Below are positions 17,771-26,644 of a DNA stretch of 64,000 nt, in pieces. The stretch is from the NCBI GenBank assembly GCA_964468435.1, contig CAYXVE010000012.1:41449-105448 (forward strand). Direction: 5' to 3'. Position 1 is the stretch's first letter; every line of letters begins with the position of its first letter. Below the pieces are notes generated by a model. The model made no database searches, was not told where the DNA came from, and saw nothing but the letters and a program-made list of their open reading frames with translations. Source of the stretch: JBCCTX01 sp964468435. Lineage in GTDB: Bacteria; Bacteroidota; Bacteroidia; J057. Both the position numbers and the translations under genes were made by a program.

Positions 17771-18538
17771 ATGTTATTGATTCTTTCTCCTGCAAAGAAA
17801 CTGGATTATTCTGAAGATACGAGATACATATCAACCTATACCCAGCCACAATTCCTGGATGAAAGTCAGAAACTGATCGATATTCTAGTTGAAAAACAGC
17901 CGGATGAACTGATGCCATTGATGGATATCAGTGCACAATTAGCGGAGCTTAATTACGAGCGATACCACAATTTTTCAAGACCTTTCTCTCCCGAAAATGC
18001 TAAACAGGCACTTATGACCTTTAAAGGAGACGTATATACCAGTCTTCAACTTGATTCATACACTGAAGCAGAGTATGAGTATGCACAGAAACACATACGT
18101 ATTTTATCCGGCTTGTACGGTCTGTTACGTCCGCTTGACCTGATGCAGCCTTACCGGCTTGAAATGGGTACCAAACTAGCCAACGAACGCGGAAAAAATC
18201 TCTATGACTTTTGGAAGGAAGAGATCACCCTGCATCTCAATGAAGCCATTAAGGAGTCTGGGTCAAAAGTACTCATCAATCTTGCCTCAAACGAATATGC
18301 CAAAGCCATTGATAAGAAAAAGCTGGAAGGCAAAATCCTTGAGATATCTTTTAAAGATGAGCGCAATGGTCGGTATAAGCCTATCTTTCTCTATGTAAAA
18401 CAGGCAAGAGGAGCCATGTGTGACTATGCTATCGGGGAAAAAATAGTAGATCCAGCGGGATTGAAAGGATTTACAAGTATGGGATACCACTACAATGAGT
18501 CGTTATCTTCAGATAACGAATGGGTTTTCACCAGATAA
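17771..18538 (+). CDS. yaaA: Peroxide stress protein YaaA
   Basis: 255 residues, the usual length of the family (UPF0246/DUF328). It begins with the signature MLLILSPAKKLDY and keeps the conserved LSGLYGLLRPLDLMQPYRLEMGTKL, INLASNEYAKAI and KQARGAMCDYAI blocks. In E. coli YaaA is induced by OxyR and limits free intracellular iron during peroxide stress; it is a cytoplasmic DNA-binding-like protein. A similar protective role is inferred here. A candidate promoter lies just upstream. Confidence 0.93.
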   Translation: MLLILSPAKKLDYSEDTRYISTYTQPQFLDESQKLIDILVEKQPDELMPLMDISAQLAELNYERYHNFSRPFSPENAKQALMTFKGDVYTSLQLDSYTEAEYEYAQKHIRILSGLYGLLRPLDLMQPYRLEMGTKLANERGKNLYDFWKEEITLHLNEAIKESGSKVLINLASNEYAKAIDKKKLEGKILEISFKDERNGRYKPIFLYVKQARGAMCDYAIGEKIVDPAGLKGFTSMGYHYNESLSSDNEWVFTR

Positions 18539-18648
18539 TCTTGTCCAATACAAAAGATTTATTCCACTTTGCAGGAAAATTTATAAATTGAGATGGAGCA
18601 TTCATTTAGTGGGTGCTATGTTCAACAGAATTGTATTATGGTGAAAAG

Positions 18649-18882
18649 ATGAAAAAGGATTTACGAAAGTACTGGAAGCGAAATCTGACTTATCTGGTTG
18701 TATTGCTTTCCATATGGTTTATAGTTTCTTATGTGTTTGGGATATTGCTCAAAGAGCAACTAGGCGCAATAGGCTTTTGGTTTGCTCAGCAAGGGTCTAT
18801 TTATGTATTTATCGTGTTAATATATGTATACATCTTGCTGATGAATCGATTGGATAAGAAATATGATGTGGATGAAGAATAA
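18649..18882 (+). CDS. DUF4212 small membrane subunit of a sodium symporter
   Basis: 77 residues from the ATG at 18649; an in-frame ATG 36 bases upstream exists, but MKKDLRKYWKRNL is the conserved start of the DUF4212 family. Two membrane helices (about 14-34 and 44-66) are separated by GAIGFWFAQQGSIYVFI, which is diagnostic. The family is annotated as the small subunit of SSS symporters of the acetate/VC_2705 group, and the large subunit gene follows 84 bases later. Confidence 0.9.
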   Translation: MKKDLRKYWKRNLTYLVVLLSIWFIVSYVFGILLKEQLGAIGFWFAQQGSIYVFIVLIYVYILLMNRLDKKYDVDEE

Positions 18883-18966
18883 GAGCATATGTATAAGATG
18901 ACAGAGATCTGATCAAAATTAATTATATTTTAGTTCAGTAACTTACTAACTAAGTACTACGCGTTT

Positions 18967-20655
18967 ATGGATCAACAACTACTAACTCTTATTATAGTCG
19001 GATTAACTTTTGCTATATATATTGCGATTGCCATATGGTCCAGAGCTAGTTCTACCGGAGAATTTTATGTAGCGGGGAGAGGAGTATCACCTCTCGCCAA
19101 TGGTATGGCGACTGCTGCAGACTGGATGTCTGCAGCCTCATTTATTTCCATGGCAGGGTTGATCTCTTTTTTGGGATATGATGGCTCGGTATATTTGATG
19201 GGATGGACAGGTGGATACGTTTTATTGGCACTTTTACTAGCTCCTTATCTGAGGAAGTTTGGCAAGTTTACTGTACCGGATTTTATAGGCGAGCGCTATT
19301 ATTCTCAGACAGCCCGGGTAGTAGCGGTCATCTGCGCACTATTTGTTTCTTTTACCTATGTTGTAGGGCAAATGCGTGGTGTAGGTATTGCTTTTGCCCG
19401 CTTTCTGGAATTACCGATTCATTGGGGTATAATCGTGGGGATGGCTATTGTATTTCTGTATGCCGTCTTGGGAGGAATGAAAGGAATCACTTATACTCAG
19501 GTAGCCCAGTACTGTGTGTTGATCTTTGCCTACATGGTACCTGCCATATTTATATCCATAGAAATTACGGGAAATCCTATCCCTCAACTTGGTTTTATGG
19601 GTACGTATAAGGATCAGGGTATTTCCTTGTTGGAGAAGCTTAATCAAATGCATACCGATCTTGGGTTTACCGCATATACGGAAGGGAAAAAGCCTAAAAT
19701 TGATATATTCTTTATTACAGCCGCTCTGATGGTAGGGACAGCAGGGTTGCCGCATGTGATCATCCGGTTTTTTACAGTTCCCAAGGTGAGTGACGCACGT
19801 AAGTCGGCAGGATGGGCACTTCTGTTTATTGGTATCCTGTATACCACTGCTCCTGCTGTGGCAGCATTTGCCCGTGCCAATATGATCGATAGTGTATCTC
19901 AGGTGGCTTATGATCAGTTACCTTCATGGGTAGAAAATTGGCGTGATGTAAAACTGATCGAGCTTGATGATAAGGATCAGGATGGTCTGGTAGATTACAC
20001 CCCAGATGAGGAGACCAATGAATTTATTCCAGACAGGGATATCATGGTATTGGCCAATCCTGAGATTGCAAAATTACCCAATTGGGTCATATCCCTGGTT
20101 GTAGCCGGCGGACTTGCAGCTGCACTTTCTACTGCTGCAGGACTATTGCTGGTTATTTCTACCTCTGTCTCACATGATTTGATCAAGCAGACATTTAACC
20201 CCAATATATCTGATAAGCAGGAGCTCATTTATGCACGCATTGCGGCTGGAGTGGCTATAGTCATCGCAGGTATTGCGGGTATATATCCACCCGATTATGT
20301 TGCAGCGATTGTAGCATTTGCATTTGGATTAGCTGCATCTTCATTTTTTCCCGTAATTTTTCTGGGAATCTTTGATAAACGTACGAATATGGAGGGAGCT
20401 ATTGCTGGAATGATTTTTGGGCTACTTTTTACCACAACCTATATTATATATTTCAAATTTGACACCTTTTTAGGACAAGGTACTCCCAGTCAGTATCTAT
20501 GGGGTATATCGCCAGAAGGGATTGGTACGTTAGGTATGCTGATCAATCTAGTTGTGACCTTTACTGTTTCCAGGTTTACTCCCTCCCCACCGGAACACAT
20601 TCAACAGTTGGTAGATGAAATACGGGTACCCAGAAACATGACTGGAAATTCATGA
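18967..20655 (+). CDS. Sodium:solute symporter large subunit, ActP-like (VC_2705 type)
   Basis: 562 residues with about 13 membrane helices. Conserved SSS signatures include GEFYVAGRGVSPLANGMATAADWMSAASF-type sequence near the start (positions about 31-59) and GGLAAALSTAAGLLLVISTS in the middle. The pair with an upstream DUF4212 protein and the acs gene downstream identifies it as a probable acetate or short-chain carboxylate/Na+ symporter of the inner membrane. A soluble insertion rich in Asp (about residues 320-360, LDDKDQDGLVDYTPDEE) is EF-hand-like and typical of this subgroup. Confidence 0.9.
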   Translation: MDQQLLTLIIVGLTFAIYIAIAIWSRASSTGEFYVAGRGVSPLANGMATAADWMSAASFISMAGLISFLGYDGSVYLMGWTGGYVLLALLLAPYLRKFGKFTVPDFIGERYYSQTARVVAVICALFVSFTYVVGQMRGVGIAFARFLELPIHWGIIVGMAIVFLYAVLGGMKGITYTQVAQYCVLIFAYMVPAIFISIEITGNPIPQLGFMGTYKDQGISLLEKLNQMHTDLGFTAYTEGKKPKIDIFFITAALMVGTAGLPHVIIRFFTVPKVSDARKSAGWALLFIGILYTTAPAVAAFARANMIDSVSQVAYDQLPSWVENWRDVKLIELDDKDQDGLVDYTPDEETNEFIPDRDIMVLANPEIAKLPNWVISLVVAGGLAAALSTAAGLLLVISTSVSHDLIKQTFNPNISDKQELIYARIAAGVAIVIAGIAGIYPPDYVAAIVAFAFGLAASSFFPVIFLGIFDKRTNMEGAIAGMIFGLLFTTTYIIYFKFDTFLGQGTPSQYLWGISPEGIGTLGMLINLVVTFTVSRFTPSPPEHIQQLVDEIRVPRNMTGNS

Positions 20656-20772
20656 TGCGATTGTAGGGGAATCATATATTTTCCGAGCAATTAAGTATAT
20701 TAAACCCAGCTTAGATCATACACCTTACAGATATTAGGAAATTCATTACTACTCAGAAAATTTAATATTATT

Positions 20773-22671
20773 ATGACCTTACGGATTAAAAGTATGGAAG
20801 TCTATCGGGAGGCTTATCAAAGAAGTGTAGAAGATCCCGAGGGCTTTTGGGCACAGCAGGCTGAGACTTTTCAATGGAAGCGGAAATGGGATAATGTGCT
20901 TGAATGGAATTTTAAAGAACCCCATGTCAAATGGTTTATTGGGGGTAAGTTAAACATTACCGAAAACTGTCTAGACCGTCATCTCGATCAAAGAGGAGAT
21001 AAGGTTGCAATACTGTGGGAACCTAATGATCCTGCTAAAGCGGTAAAAACCTTTACTTACAAAGAACTTCATGCTGAAGTATGTAAGATGGCAAATGTCC
21101 TCAAAAAATATGGTATCGGAAAAGGAGACAGAGTATGTCTCTACATGCCTATGGTTCCCGAATTGGCTATAGCCGTGTTGGCTATCGCCAGGATTGGTGC
21201 AATCCACTCGGTTGTATTTGCTGGATTTTCAGCTACAGCACTTGCTGACCGCATCAACGACGCCACTTGTAAAATGGTCATTTGCTCAGATGGGAATTTC
21301 CGGGGACCTAAACAGATCCCTGTTAAGGCAGTCGTAGACGATGCACTCGAAAGAACTTCATCGGTAGAAACTGTTATTGTCCAACAAAATACGGGTGAAA
21401 ATATCAACTGGACAGATGGAAGGGATGTGTGGCTGCATGAAGAAATAGAGAATGCCTCAACTGTATGTGAAGCTGAGGAAATGGACGCCGAAGATATCCT
21501 GTTTATATTATACACATCGGGTTCTACTGGTAAGCCAAAAGGAGTAGTCCATACCTGTGGAGGATATATGATATATACTCAGTATACCTTCCAAAACGTA
21601 TTTAATTATGAGGAAGAAGACATTTACTGGTGTACTGCAGATATAGGATGGATCACAGGGCATTCGTATATTATATACGGCCCTATGTTGTCGGGTGCTA
21701 CCACGGTGATGTTTGAAGGTGTGCCTACCTATCCAGACGCGGGAAGATTTTGGCAGATCGTAGACAAGCATAAAATCAATCAATTTTATACAGCTCCTAC
21801 AGCCATCAGGGCATTGATGGCGCAGGGTGATTCCTGGGTTGAAAAATACGATCTCAGTACGCTCAAAGTACTGGGATCTGTGGGAGAACCGATCAACCAG
21901 GAAGCCTGGGAATGGTATCACCAAAAAGTTGGTAAAGGCAATGTGCCTATCGTAGATACCTGGTGGCAAACGGAAACAGGTGGGATTATGATATCCCCTA
22001 TTCCAGGTGTCACAGAACCCAAACCCACTTTTGCAACCCGTCCCCTTCCGGGTATTCAGCCTGTACTGGTGGATAATGATGGAAATGAGATATTGGAAAA
22101 TGAGGCAGAAGGACTACTGTGTATCAAGTTTCCCTGGCCTTCTATTCTGCGTACTACATATGGAGATCACGAGCGATGCAGATTGACTTATTTTTCCCAT
22201 TTTCACGATAAATATTTTACAGGAGATGGTGCGAGAAGAGATCAGAAGGGTAACTATAGAATTATCGGAAGGGTAGATGATGTGATCAACGTATCTGGGC
22301 ACAGAATGGGAACAGCAGAAGTGGAAAATGCTATTGATGAACATCCCAATGTCGTAGAATCTGCTGTTGTGGGATATCCCCACGATATAAAAGGACAGGG
22401 CATTTATGCCTACATCATCGTACAGCACGCACCACAGGATCTGGAAGATTTCTTTCAGGAGATACGAGATGTTGTGAAAAGGGAAATAGGTTCTATTGCC
22501 AAACCCGATCAAATACAGATTGTACCGGGCCTTCCCAAGACTCGCTCGGGTAAGATCATGCGCCGTATTTTGCGCAAAATAGCCAGTGGAGATGCTAGTA
22601 ACCTGGGAGATACTTCTACCTTGCTGGACCCATCAATCGTAGATGCGATCAAACAAGGTGCCCGGGTATAG
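20773..22671 (+). CDS. acs: Acetyl-CoA synthetase
   Basis: 632 residues, close to the usual 630-660. It converts acetate, ATP and CoA to acetyl-CoA via acetyl-AMP in the cytoplasm. The AMP-binding motif YTSGSTGKPKGVVHT is present, together with DTWWQTETGG, and the C-terminal domain has PKTRSGKIMRR with the catalytic and regulatory Lys594, the residue acetylated in other Acs enzymes. With the DUF4212/SSS pair just upstream it forms an acetate uptake and activation unit. The start at 20773 is uncertain by 7 residues; Met8 is an alternative. The stop lies only 10 bases from the convergent beta-barrel gene. Confidence 0.94.
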   Translation: MTLRIKSMEVYREAYQRSVEDPEGFWAQQAETFQWKRKWDNVLEWNFKEPHVKWFIGGKLNITENCLDRHLDQRGDKVAILWEPNDPAKAVKTFTYKELHAEVCKMANVLKKYGIGKGDRVCLYMPMVPELAIAVLAIARIGAIHSVVFAGFSATALADRINDATCKMVICSDGNFRGPKQIPVKAVVDDALERTSSVETVIVQQNTGENINWTDGRDVWLHEEIENASTVCEAEEMDAEDILFILYTSGSTGKPKGVVHTCGGYMIYTQYTFQNVFNYEEEDIYWCTADIGWITGHSYIIYGPMLSGATTVMFEGVPTYPDAGRFWQIVDKHKINQFYTAPTAIRALMAQGDSWVEKYDLSTLKVLGSVGEPINQEAWEWYHQKVGKGNVPIVDTWWQTETGGIMISPIPGVTEPKPTFATRPLPGIQPVLVDNDGNEILENEAEGLLCIKFPWPSILRTTYGDHERCRLTYFSHFHDKYFTGDGARRDQKGNYRIIGRVDDVINVSGHRMGTAEVENAIDEHPNVVESAVVGYPHDIKGQGIYAYIIVQHAPQDLEDFFQEIRDVVKREIGSIAKPDQIQIVPGLPKTRSGKIMRRILRKIASGDASNLGDTSTLLDPSIVDAIKQGARV

Positions 22672-22681
22672 GTATGATGAA

Positions 22682-23344
22682 TCAAAAATAAATACCAGCA
22701 TTGAAGGTAAGCATGCGATTGGAACCCCGGAGGGCAGCATCATGCCCTCCGCTGATCTGATTTGTGGCCTGGGTATACCTGATATCCAGAAAAGGAGTGA
22801 GTTTTCCTTGAGAGGGATACATGATACTGATTCCTATCAGCCAGCCTATCTCATACCGGTTGATAGATTGAGAAGGGTCTTCTAACAGATTGGTGCCATT
22901 GCGGATAATTCTTCCCGGAAGGTATTCATGCTCAAAACGATACGCTCTCAGCATCCATCCCTGTTGGACCCCGACCATTGGGGTAAAACTAAAGGGCTTT
23001 TGATCAAATTGATAGCCAATCATTAATGGTAAATCCAGATAATCCCAGGTGTATACGTCGTTAGGTTCTATCCCCGGTGTAGGTTGGATATTTTCATCCC
23101 ATTGATACCCTTTCTGACTATAAGTTAAGTAATGATGTATTTCAAATTGACGGGGCAATTCAAGTACTCCTTTCAGACCTGTACTAATACCGAGATTAGT
23201 AAAGGTAAGAGCCACGGGTTGTTCTACAGTTGAAATATTGATACCTACTGTAATCCCCGCCTGATATGTAAATTGCTGTTTTTCTTTCTGGGAAAATATG
23301 GAATGACCCTGGAATATCAATAGTATAACAATGATCCATTTCAT
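22682..23344 (-). CDS. Outer membrane beta-barrel protein, PorT-like
   Basis: 220 residues with a signal peptide (MKWIIVILLIFQGHSIFSQ), then alternating hydrophobic strands such as FEIHHYLTYSQKGYQWD, PLMIGYQF, and a C-terminal FNAGIYF ending in an aromatic residue, the usual pattern of small outer membrane beta-barrels in Bacteroidota (PorT/OmpW-like fold). It is convergent with acs and its promoter lies opposite the trp leader. Function unknown; named from architecture only. Confidence 0.75.
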   Translation of the reverse strand: MKWIIVILLIFQGHSIFSQKEKQQFTYQAGITVGINISTVEQPVALTFTNLGISTGLKGVLELPRQFEIHHYLTYSQKGYQWDENIQPTPGIEPNDVYTWDYLDLPLMIGYQFDQKPFSFTPMVGVQQGWMLRAYRFEHEYLPGRIIRNGTNLLEDPSQSINRYEIGWLIGISIMYPSQGKLTPFLDIRYTQATNQISGGHDAALRGSNRMLTFNAGIYF

Positions 23345-23452
23345 GCGGGGAGATTTGCTGTAATATTCATATCAATTTACTGATCCATTACTGGTTTCAC
23401 AAGGCTTATGGGGCTTGAAGAAAAAAAATTTTTTCAGAATAATTGAAAAGCC

Positions 23453-23460
23453 TATATTAG
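23453..23460 (+). promoter_or_regulatory. Candidate trp promoter -7 box (TATATTAG)
   Basis: TATATTAG differs from TAnnTTTG at one core position. It sits 19 bases before the leader peptide GTG, so transcription would start only about 12 bases before the peptide. No convincing -33 element is visible, so the position is tentative. Confidence 0.3.
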
Positions 23461-23478
23461 CGATATATAAATAAAAAC

Positions 23479-23550
23479 GTGAGATTATATTCGTTAGCAA
23501 TATTGAAAAACTGGTGGTGGCGTCTACATGTAATTACATGCAGGCGGTAG
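23479..23550 (+). CDS. trpL: trp operon leader peptide
   Basis: A 23-codon reading frame starts with GTG at 23479 and ends with TAG at 23548-23550; an in-frame TAG at 23458-23460 closes it upstream. It contains three consecutive Trp codons (TGG at 23512-23520), preceded by KN and followed by Arg. Trp is rare, and three in a row in a short peptide 91 bases before trpE is the hallmark of an attenuation leader. No Shine-Dalgarno is visible, which is normal in Bacteroidota; the upstream bases are A-rich. The choice of GTG is supported by the absence of an ATG in the frame. Confidence 0.8.
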   Translation: MRLYSLAILKNWWWRLHVITCRR

Positions 23551-23617
23551 CATAGTTACGAGATGTATAAGTTCAAACAAGAGTTTACTGCCTAAATGTA
23601 GTAAGCTCTTTTTTTTT
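23521..23617 (+). promoter_or_regulatory. trp attenuator: pause hairpin, antiterminator and terminator
   Basis: Three mutually exclusive stems can be drawn. (1) Pause hairpin 23521-23531 with 23536-23546, directly after the Trp codons: 11 positions with one mismatch and one G-U, loop AATT. (2) Antiterminator 23535-23549 with 23586-23600: 13 pairs around a 2x2 internal loop. (3) Terminator 23580-23589 with 23600-23609. The antiterminator uses the 3' arm of (1) and the 5' arm of (3). A ribosome stalled on Trp codons would cover the 5' arm of (1), freeing its 3' arm to form (2) and prevent (3). Confidence 0.85.
23580..23617 (+). terminator. Intrinsic terminator of the trp leader
   Basis: AGAGTTTACT (23580-23589) pairs with AGTAAGCTCT (23600-23609) over 10 positions with one G-U, loop of 10 bases, followed by nine T (23609-23617). 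It lies between the leader peptide and trpE, so it ends transcription before the structural genes when Trp is plentiful. Confidence 0.9.
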
Positions 23618-23641
23618 GCATTTAATTTACAAGCACAACCG

Positions 23642-25084
23642 ATGAATACCTACAAGTTACATACACGCTACAAAAAACTGCTGGCTGATACAGTCACGCC
23701 CGTAAGTGTATACCTGCGTTTACGCGACAGATACGCCCATTCCATCTTGTTGGAAAGTTCTGACTATCACGGAAATGAGAATACTTACTCTTACATATGT
23801 AGTGAACCCATAGCGAGATTTGAGATTGCACAGAAAAAGGCATGGATGACATTTCCAGATGGGACAAAGGAATCTGTAGAACTGAGCGCTGCCGGACAGG
23901 TACCAGAATTACTTCAGCAGTTTAGCAGCTGTTTTCAGACTGATTCCTTGGATATGAAGTTTAGTTACAATGGACTCTTTGGTTATCAGGCATATGACAC
24001 TGTTCGTTATTACGAAGATCTACAGATTGATACCTATGAGGACGAGGAAAGATCTATTCCGGATATCGTTTACCAGCTATACAGGTACATGATCGTGATC
24101 AATCACTTCAACAACGAATTATACATTTTTGAGCATAACTATTTTGAGCATCCCAGTGAAGTGGATCACATACAGCGTTTGTTGAGCAACCCCACGCTGC
24201 CCGCATATGGGTTTGAACCTGTTGGAGAAGAACAGACCAATTTTTCTGATCCCGAATTCCTTGAGGTGATTCAGAAAGGAAAAGATCACTGTCAGCGAGG
24301 AGATGTATTTCAGATTGTTTTGTCCAGAAGGTTTAGTCAGGAATTTAGAGGAGATGAATTTAATGTATACCGTACGCTTCGTTCAATTAATCCCTCCCCT
24401 TATCTATTTTACTGTGATTACGGATCTTTCAAAATATTTGGATCTTCTCCAGAAGCTCAACTGGTGATCAATCATGGGCAGGCAGAGATACATCCTATCG
24501 CAGGCACTTTCCGCCGTACAGGCAATGACCTGCAAGACTCTCAATTAGCTACTGAGTTATTCTCAGATCCCAAAGAAAATGCAGAGCATATTATGCTGGT
24601 AGACCTTGCCAGGAACGATCTGAGTAGAAATGGTAAAGATGTCAAGGTAGATACCTTTAAGGAAATACAGTATTTTTCCCATGTTATCCACCTTGTATCC
24701 AAGGTTACAGCAAAGATCGATCTTTCTGTATCCTCTTTACAACTGGTAGCAGATACATTTCCTGCAGGTACCCTTTCGGGAGCTCCTAAACATCGGGCCA
24801 TGCAACTAATCAACCAATACGAAAAAGGGAACAGAGGATATTATGGTGGGTGTATTGGATATTTGGGTTTCGATGGTACCTTCAATCAAGCTATCGTGAT
24901 ACGCTCATTCCTTAGCAAAGGCAACTGCCTATTTTTTCAGGCAGGTGCAGGTATTGTTTCTAAGTCCGTTCCTGAAAAGGAATTGCAGGAAGTTCACAAT
25001 AAACTTATGGCATTAAGAACTGCTTTACAACAGGCAAAAACGATTAACCAATATGAAGAAGCAACCTCGAATACTGGTGCTTGA
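23642..25084 (+). CDS. trpE: Anthranilate synthase component I
   Basis: 480 residues. It makes anthranilate from chorismate and ammonia or glutamine-derived ammonia with TrpG, the first committed step of Trp synthesis. Visible chorismate-binding-family blocks include QRGDVFQIVLSRRF, PSPYLFYCDYG, GSSPEA, HPIAGTFRRTG and LVDLARNDLSRNG, and GTLSGAPKHRAM. The N-terminal LLESSD (about 36-41) is the Trp feedback site element, so the enzyme is probably inhibited by Trp. First gene of the operon, 25 bases after the attenuator terminator; the end overlaps the trpG start by 32 bases. Confidence 0.95.
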   Translation: MNTYKLHTRYKKLLADTVTPVSVYLRLRDRYAHSILLESSDYHGNENTYSYICSEPIARFEIAQKKAWMTFPDGTKESVELSAAGQVPELLQQFSSCFQTDSLDMKFSYNGLFGYQAYDTVRYYEDLQIDTYEDEERSIPDIVYQLYRYMIVINHFNNELYIFEHNYFEHPSEVDHIQRLLSNPTLPAYGFEPVGEEQTNFSDPEFLEVIQKGKDHCQRGDVFQIVLSRRFSQEFRGDEFNVYRTLRSINPSPYLFYCDYGSFKIFGSSPEAQLVINHGQAEIHPIAGTFRRTGNDLQDSQLATELFSDPKENAEHIMLVDLARNDLSRNGKDVKVDTFKEIQYFSHVIHLVSKVTAKIDLSVSSLQLVADTFPAGTLSGAPKHRAMQLINQYEKGNRGYYGGCIGYLGFDGTFNQAIVIRSFLSKGNCLFFQAGAGIVSKSVPEKELQEVHNKLMALRTALQQAKTINQYEEATSNTGA

Positions 25085-25640
25085 TAATTACGATTCTTTT
25101 ACCTTTAATCTGGTCCATATCATCAGGGAACTGGGCTATGACCAACAAATGGACGTATTCAGAAATGATAAGATACACCTGGATGATGTCGGTCAGTATG
25201 ACAAGATCCTGCTGTCTCCTGGACCTGGGTTACCTGCTGAAGCCGGCATCATGCCTCAACTTATTAGTCGTTACGCCCCGGAAAAACACATCATGGGCGT
25301 ATGTCTGGGACACCAAGGCATTGCAGAAGCCTTTGGGGCAAGATTGTACAACCTCAAAGAGGTCCTTCATGGAGTTGCCACTCCCACACACATTACGGTA
25401 GCTTCTGATCCGCTATTTGAAGGCTTGCCTCAAAGCTTTCAGGTGGGGCGATACCATTCCTGGGCAGTAGTGCCTGAATCTGTGAATGGTACACTGGAAG
25501 TACTTGCTGAAGATAAAGAAGGATGTATTATGGCCATACGCCACAAAACGTATCAGGTATATGGTGTGCAGTTTCATCCTGAGTCAGTCATTACAGAGTA
25601 TGGCATTCAAATAATGAGAAACTGGTTGGAATTAGTGTAA
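25053..25640 (+). CDS. trpG: Anthranilate synthase component II (glutamine amidotransferase)
   Basis: 195 residues of a class I glutamine amidotransferase. The triad is visible: Cys84 in GVCLGHQG, His175 and Glu177 in VQFHPES, with an oxyanion-strand PGPGLP. It releases ammonia from glutamine for TrpE. It overlaps the end of trpE by 32 bases, giving coupled translation, and stops 4 bases before trpD. It stands alone rather than being fused to TrpD as in enterics. Confidence 0.95.
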   Translation: MKKQPRILVLDNYDSFTFNLVHIIRELGYDQQMDVFRNDKIHLDDVGQYDKILLSPGPGLPAEAGIMPQLISRYAPEKHIMGVCLGHQGIAEAFGARLYNLKEVLHGVATPTHITVASDPLFEGLPQSFQVGRYHSWAVVPESVNGTLEVLAEDKEGCIMAIRHKTYQVYGVQFHPESVITEYGIQIMRNWLELV

Positions 25641-25644
25641 AAAA

Positions 25645-26637
25645 ATGAAAGATATACTTAATCACTTATTTGAACATAATACCCTCAGCAGAGTCGAATC
25701 TAAGGAGATTCTGATGAATATTGCCAAAGGGGATGTATATGCTTCAGCTCAGGTAGCGGCATTTTTGACCGTTTTCAATATGCGGAGTATAACGGTGGAA
25801 GAGTTAGGCGGTTTTCAGGAGGCTATGCTCGAACTCTGTGTACGTGTGGATCTTTCTGAATTTGACCCAATAGATCTATGTGGTACCGGTGGAGATGGAA
25901 AAGATACATTCAACGTCTCTACATTGGCTTCTTTTGTAACTGCTGGGGCTGGAATACACGTAACAAAACATGGTAATTACGGAGTTTCTTCAGTATCGGG
26001 TTCTTCGAATATGATCGAATATTTCGGATACCGCTTCTCTAATGATCAGGATCATCTCCGCAAAAAGATGGAAGAAAGCCATATATGTTTTCTTCACGCT
26101 CCGCTTTTTCATCCAGCGATGAAACACGTAGCACCTATTCGAAGAGCACTCAAGTTAAAAACCTTTTTCAATATGCTTGGCCCTATGGTCAATCCAGCAT
26201 TTCCTCAAAGGCAACTGGTGGGAGTTTTTAGTCTTGAACTCGCTAGATTATACGGATATCTTTATCAGAAAACCAACAAACATTTTGCCATTGTACATGC
26301 GCTGGATGGTTATGATGAGATTTCCCTGACAGGTCCGAGCAAGGTCATCCAAAGAAATGGAGAAAGAGTCATTTTGCCAGAAGATATGAAGCTGAACACC
26401 TACGATCCCTCTGAGTTAAAAGGAGGTAGCACTATCCCCGAATCTGCCATGATTTTTGAAAAAGTACTCAAAAATGAAGGTACACCAGCACAAAAAGAGG
26501 TAGTACTCGCCAATGCTGGTTTGGCCATCCAATGTGCCAGACCAGAACTTAGCCTTGAGGATGCAATTGATAGGGCCAGAGTTTCCCTGGAATCGGGAAA
26601 GGCATTCCAATCATTTCAAACATTTATCCAAAATTAA
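25645..26637 (+). CDS. trpD: Anthranilate phosphoribosyltransferase
   Basis: 330 residues, the normal length. It transfers phosphoribose from PRPP to anthranilate. Key blocks: CGTGGDGKDTFNVST (PRPP/Mg binding) and KHGNYGVSSVSGSSNMIE, plus HAPLFHPAMKHVAPIRR at the anthranilate site. Cytoplasmic, third gene of the operon, 4 bases after trpG and 7 bases before the chosen trpC start. Confidence 0.95.
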   Translation: MKDILNHLFEHNTLSRVESKEILMNIAKGDVYASAQVAAFLTVFNMRSITVEELGGFQEAMLELCVRVDLSEFDPIDLCGTGGDGKDTFNVSTLASFVTAGAGIHVTKHGNYGVSSVSGSSNMIEYFGYRFSNDQDHLRKKMEESHICFLHAPLFHPAMKHVAPIRRALKLKTFFNMLGPMVNPAFPQRQLVGVFSLELARLYGYLYQKTNKHFAIVHALDGYDEISLTGPSKVIQRNGERVILPEDMKLNTYDPSELKGGSTIPESAMIFEKVLKNEGTPAQKEVVLANAGLAIQCARPELSLEDAIDRARVSLESGKAFQSFQTFIQN

Positions 26638-26644
26638 ATGGCTT

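Noticed and set aside
26513..26644. Upstream extension of trpC inside trpD
   Set aside because: Family homology starts at the ATG at 26645 and the extension overlaps trpD in another frame.
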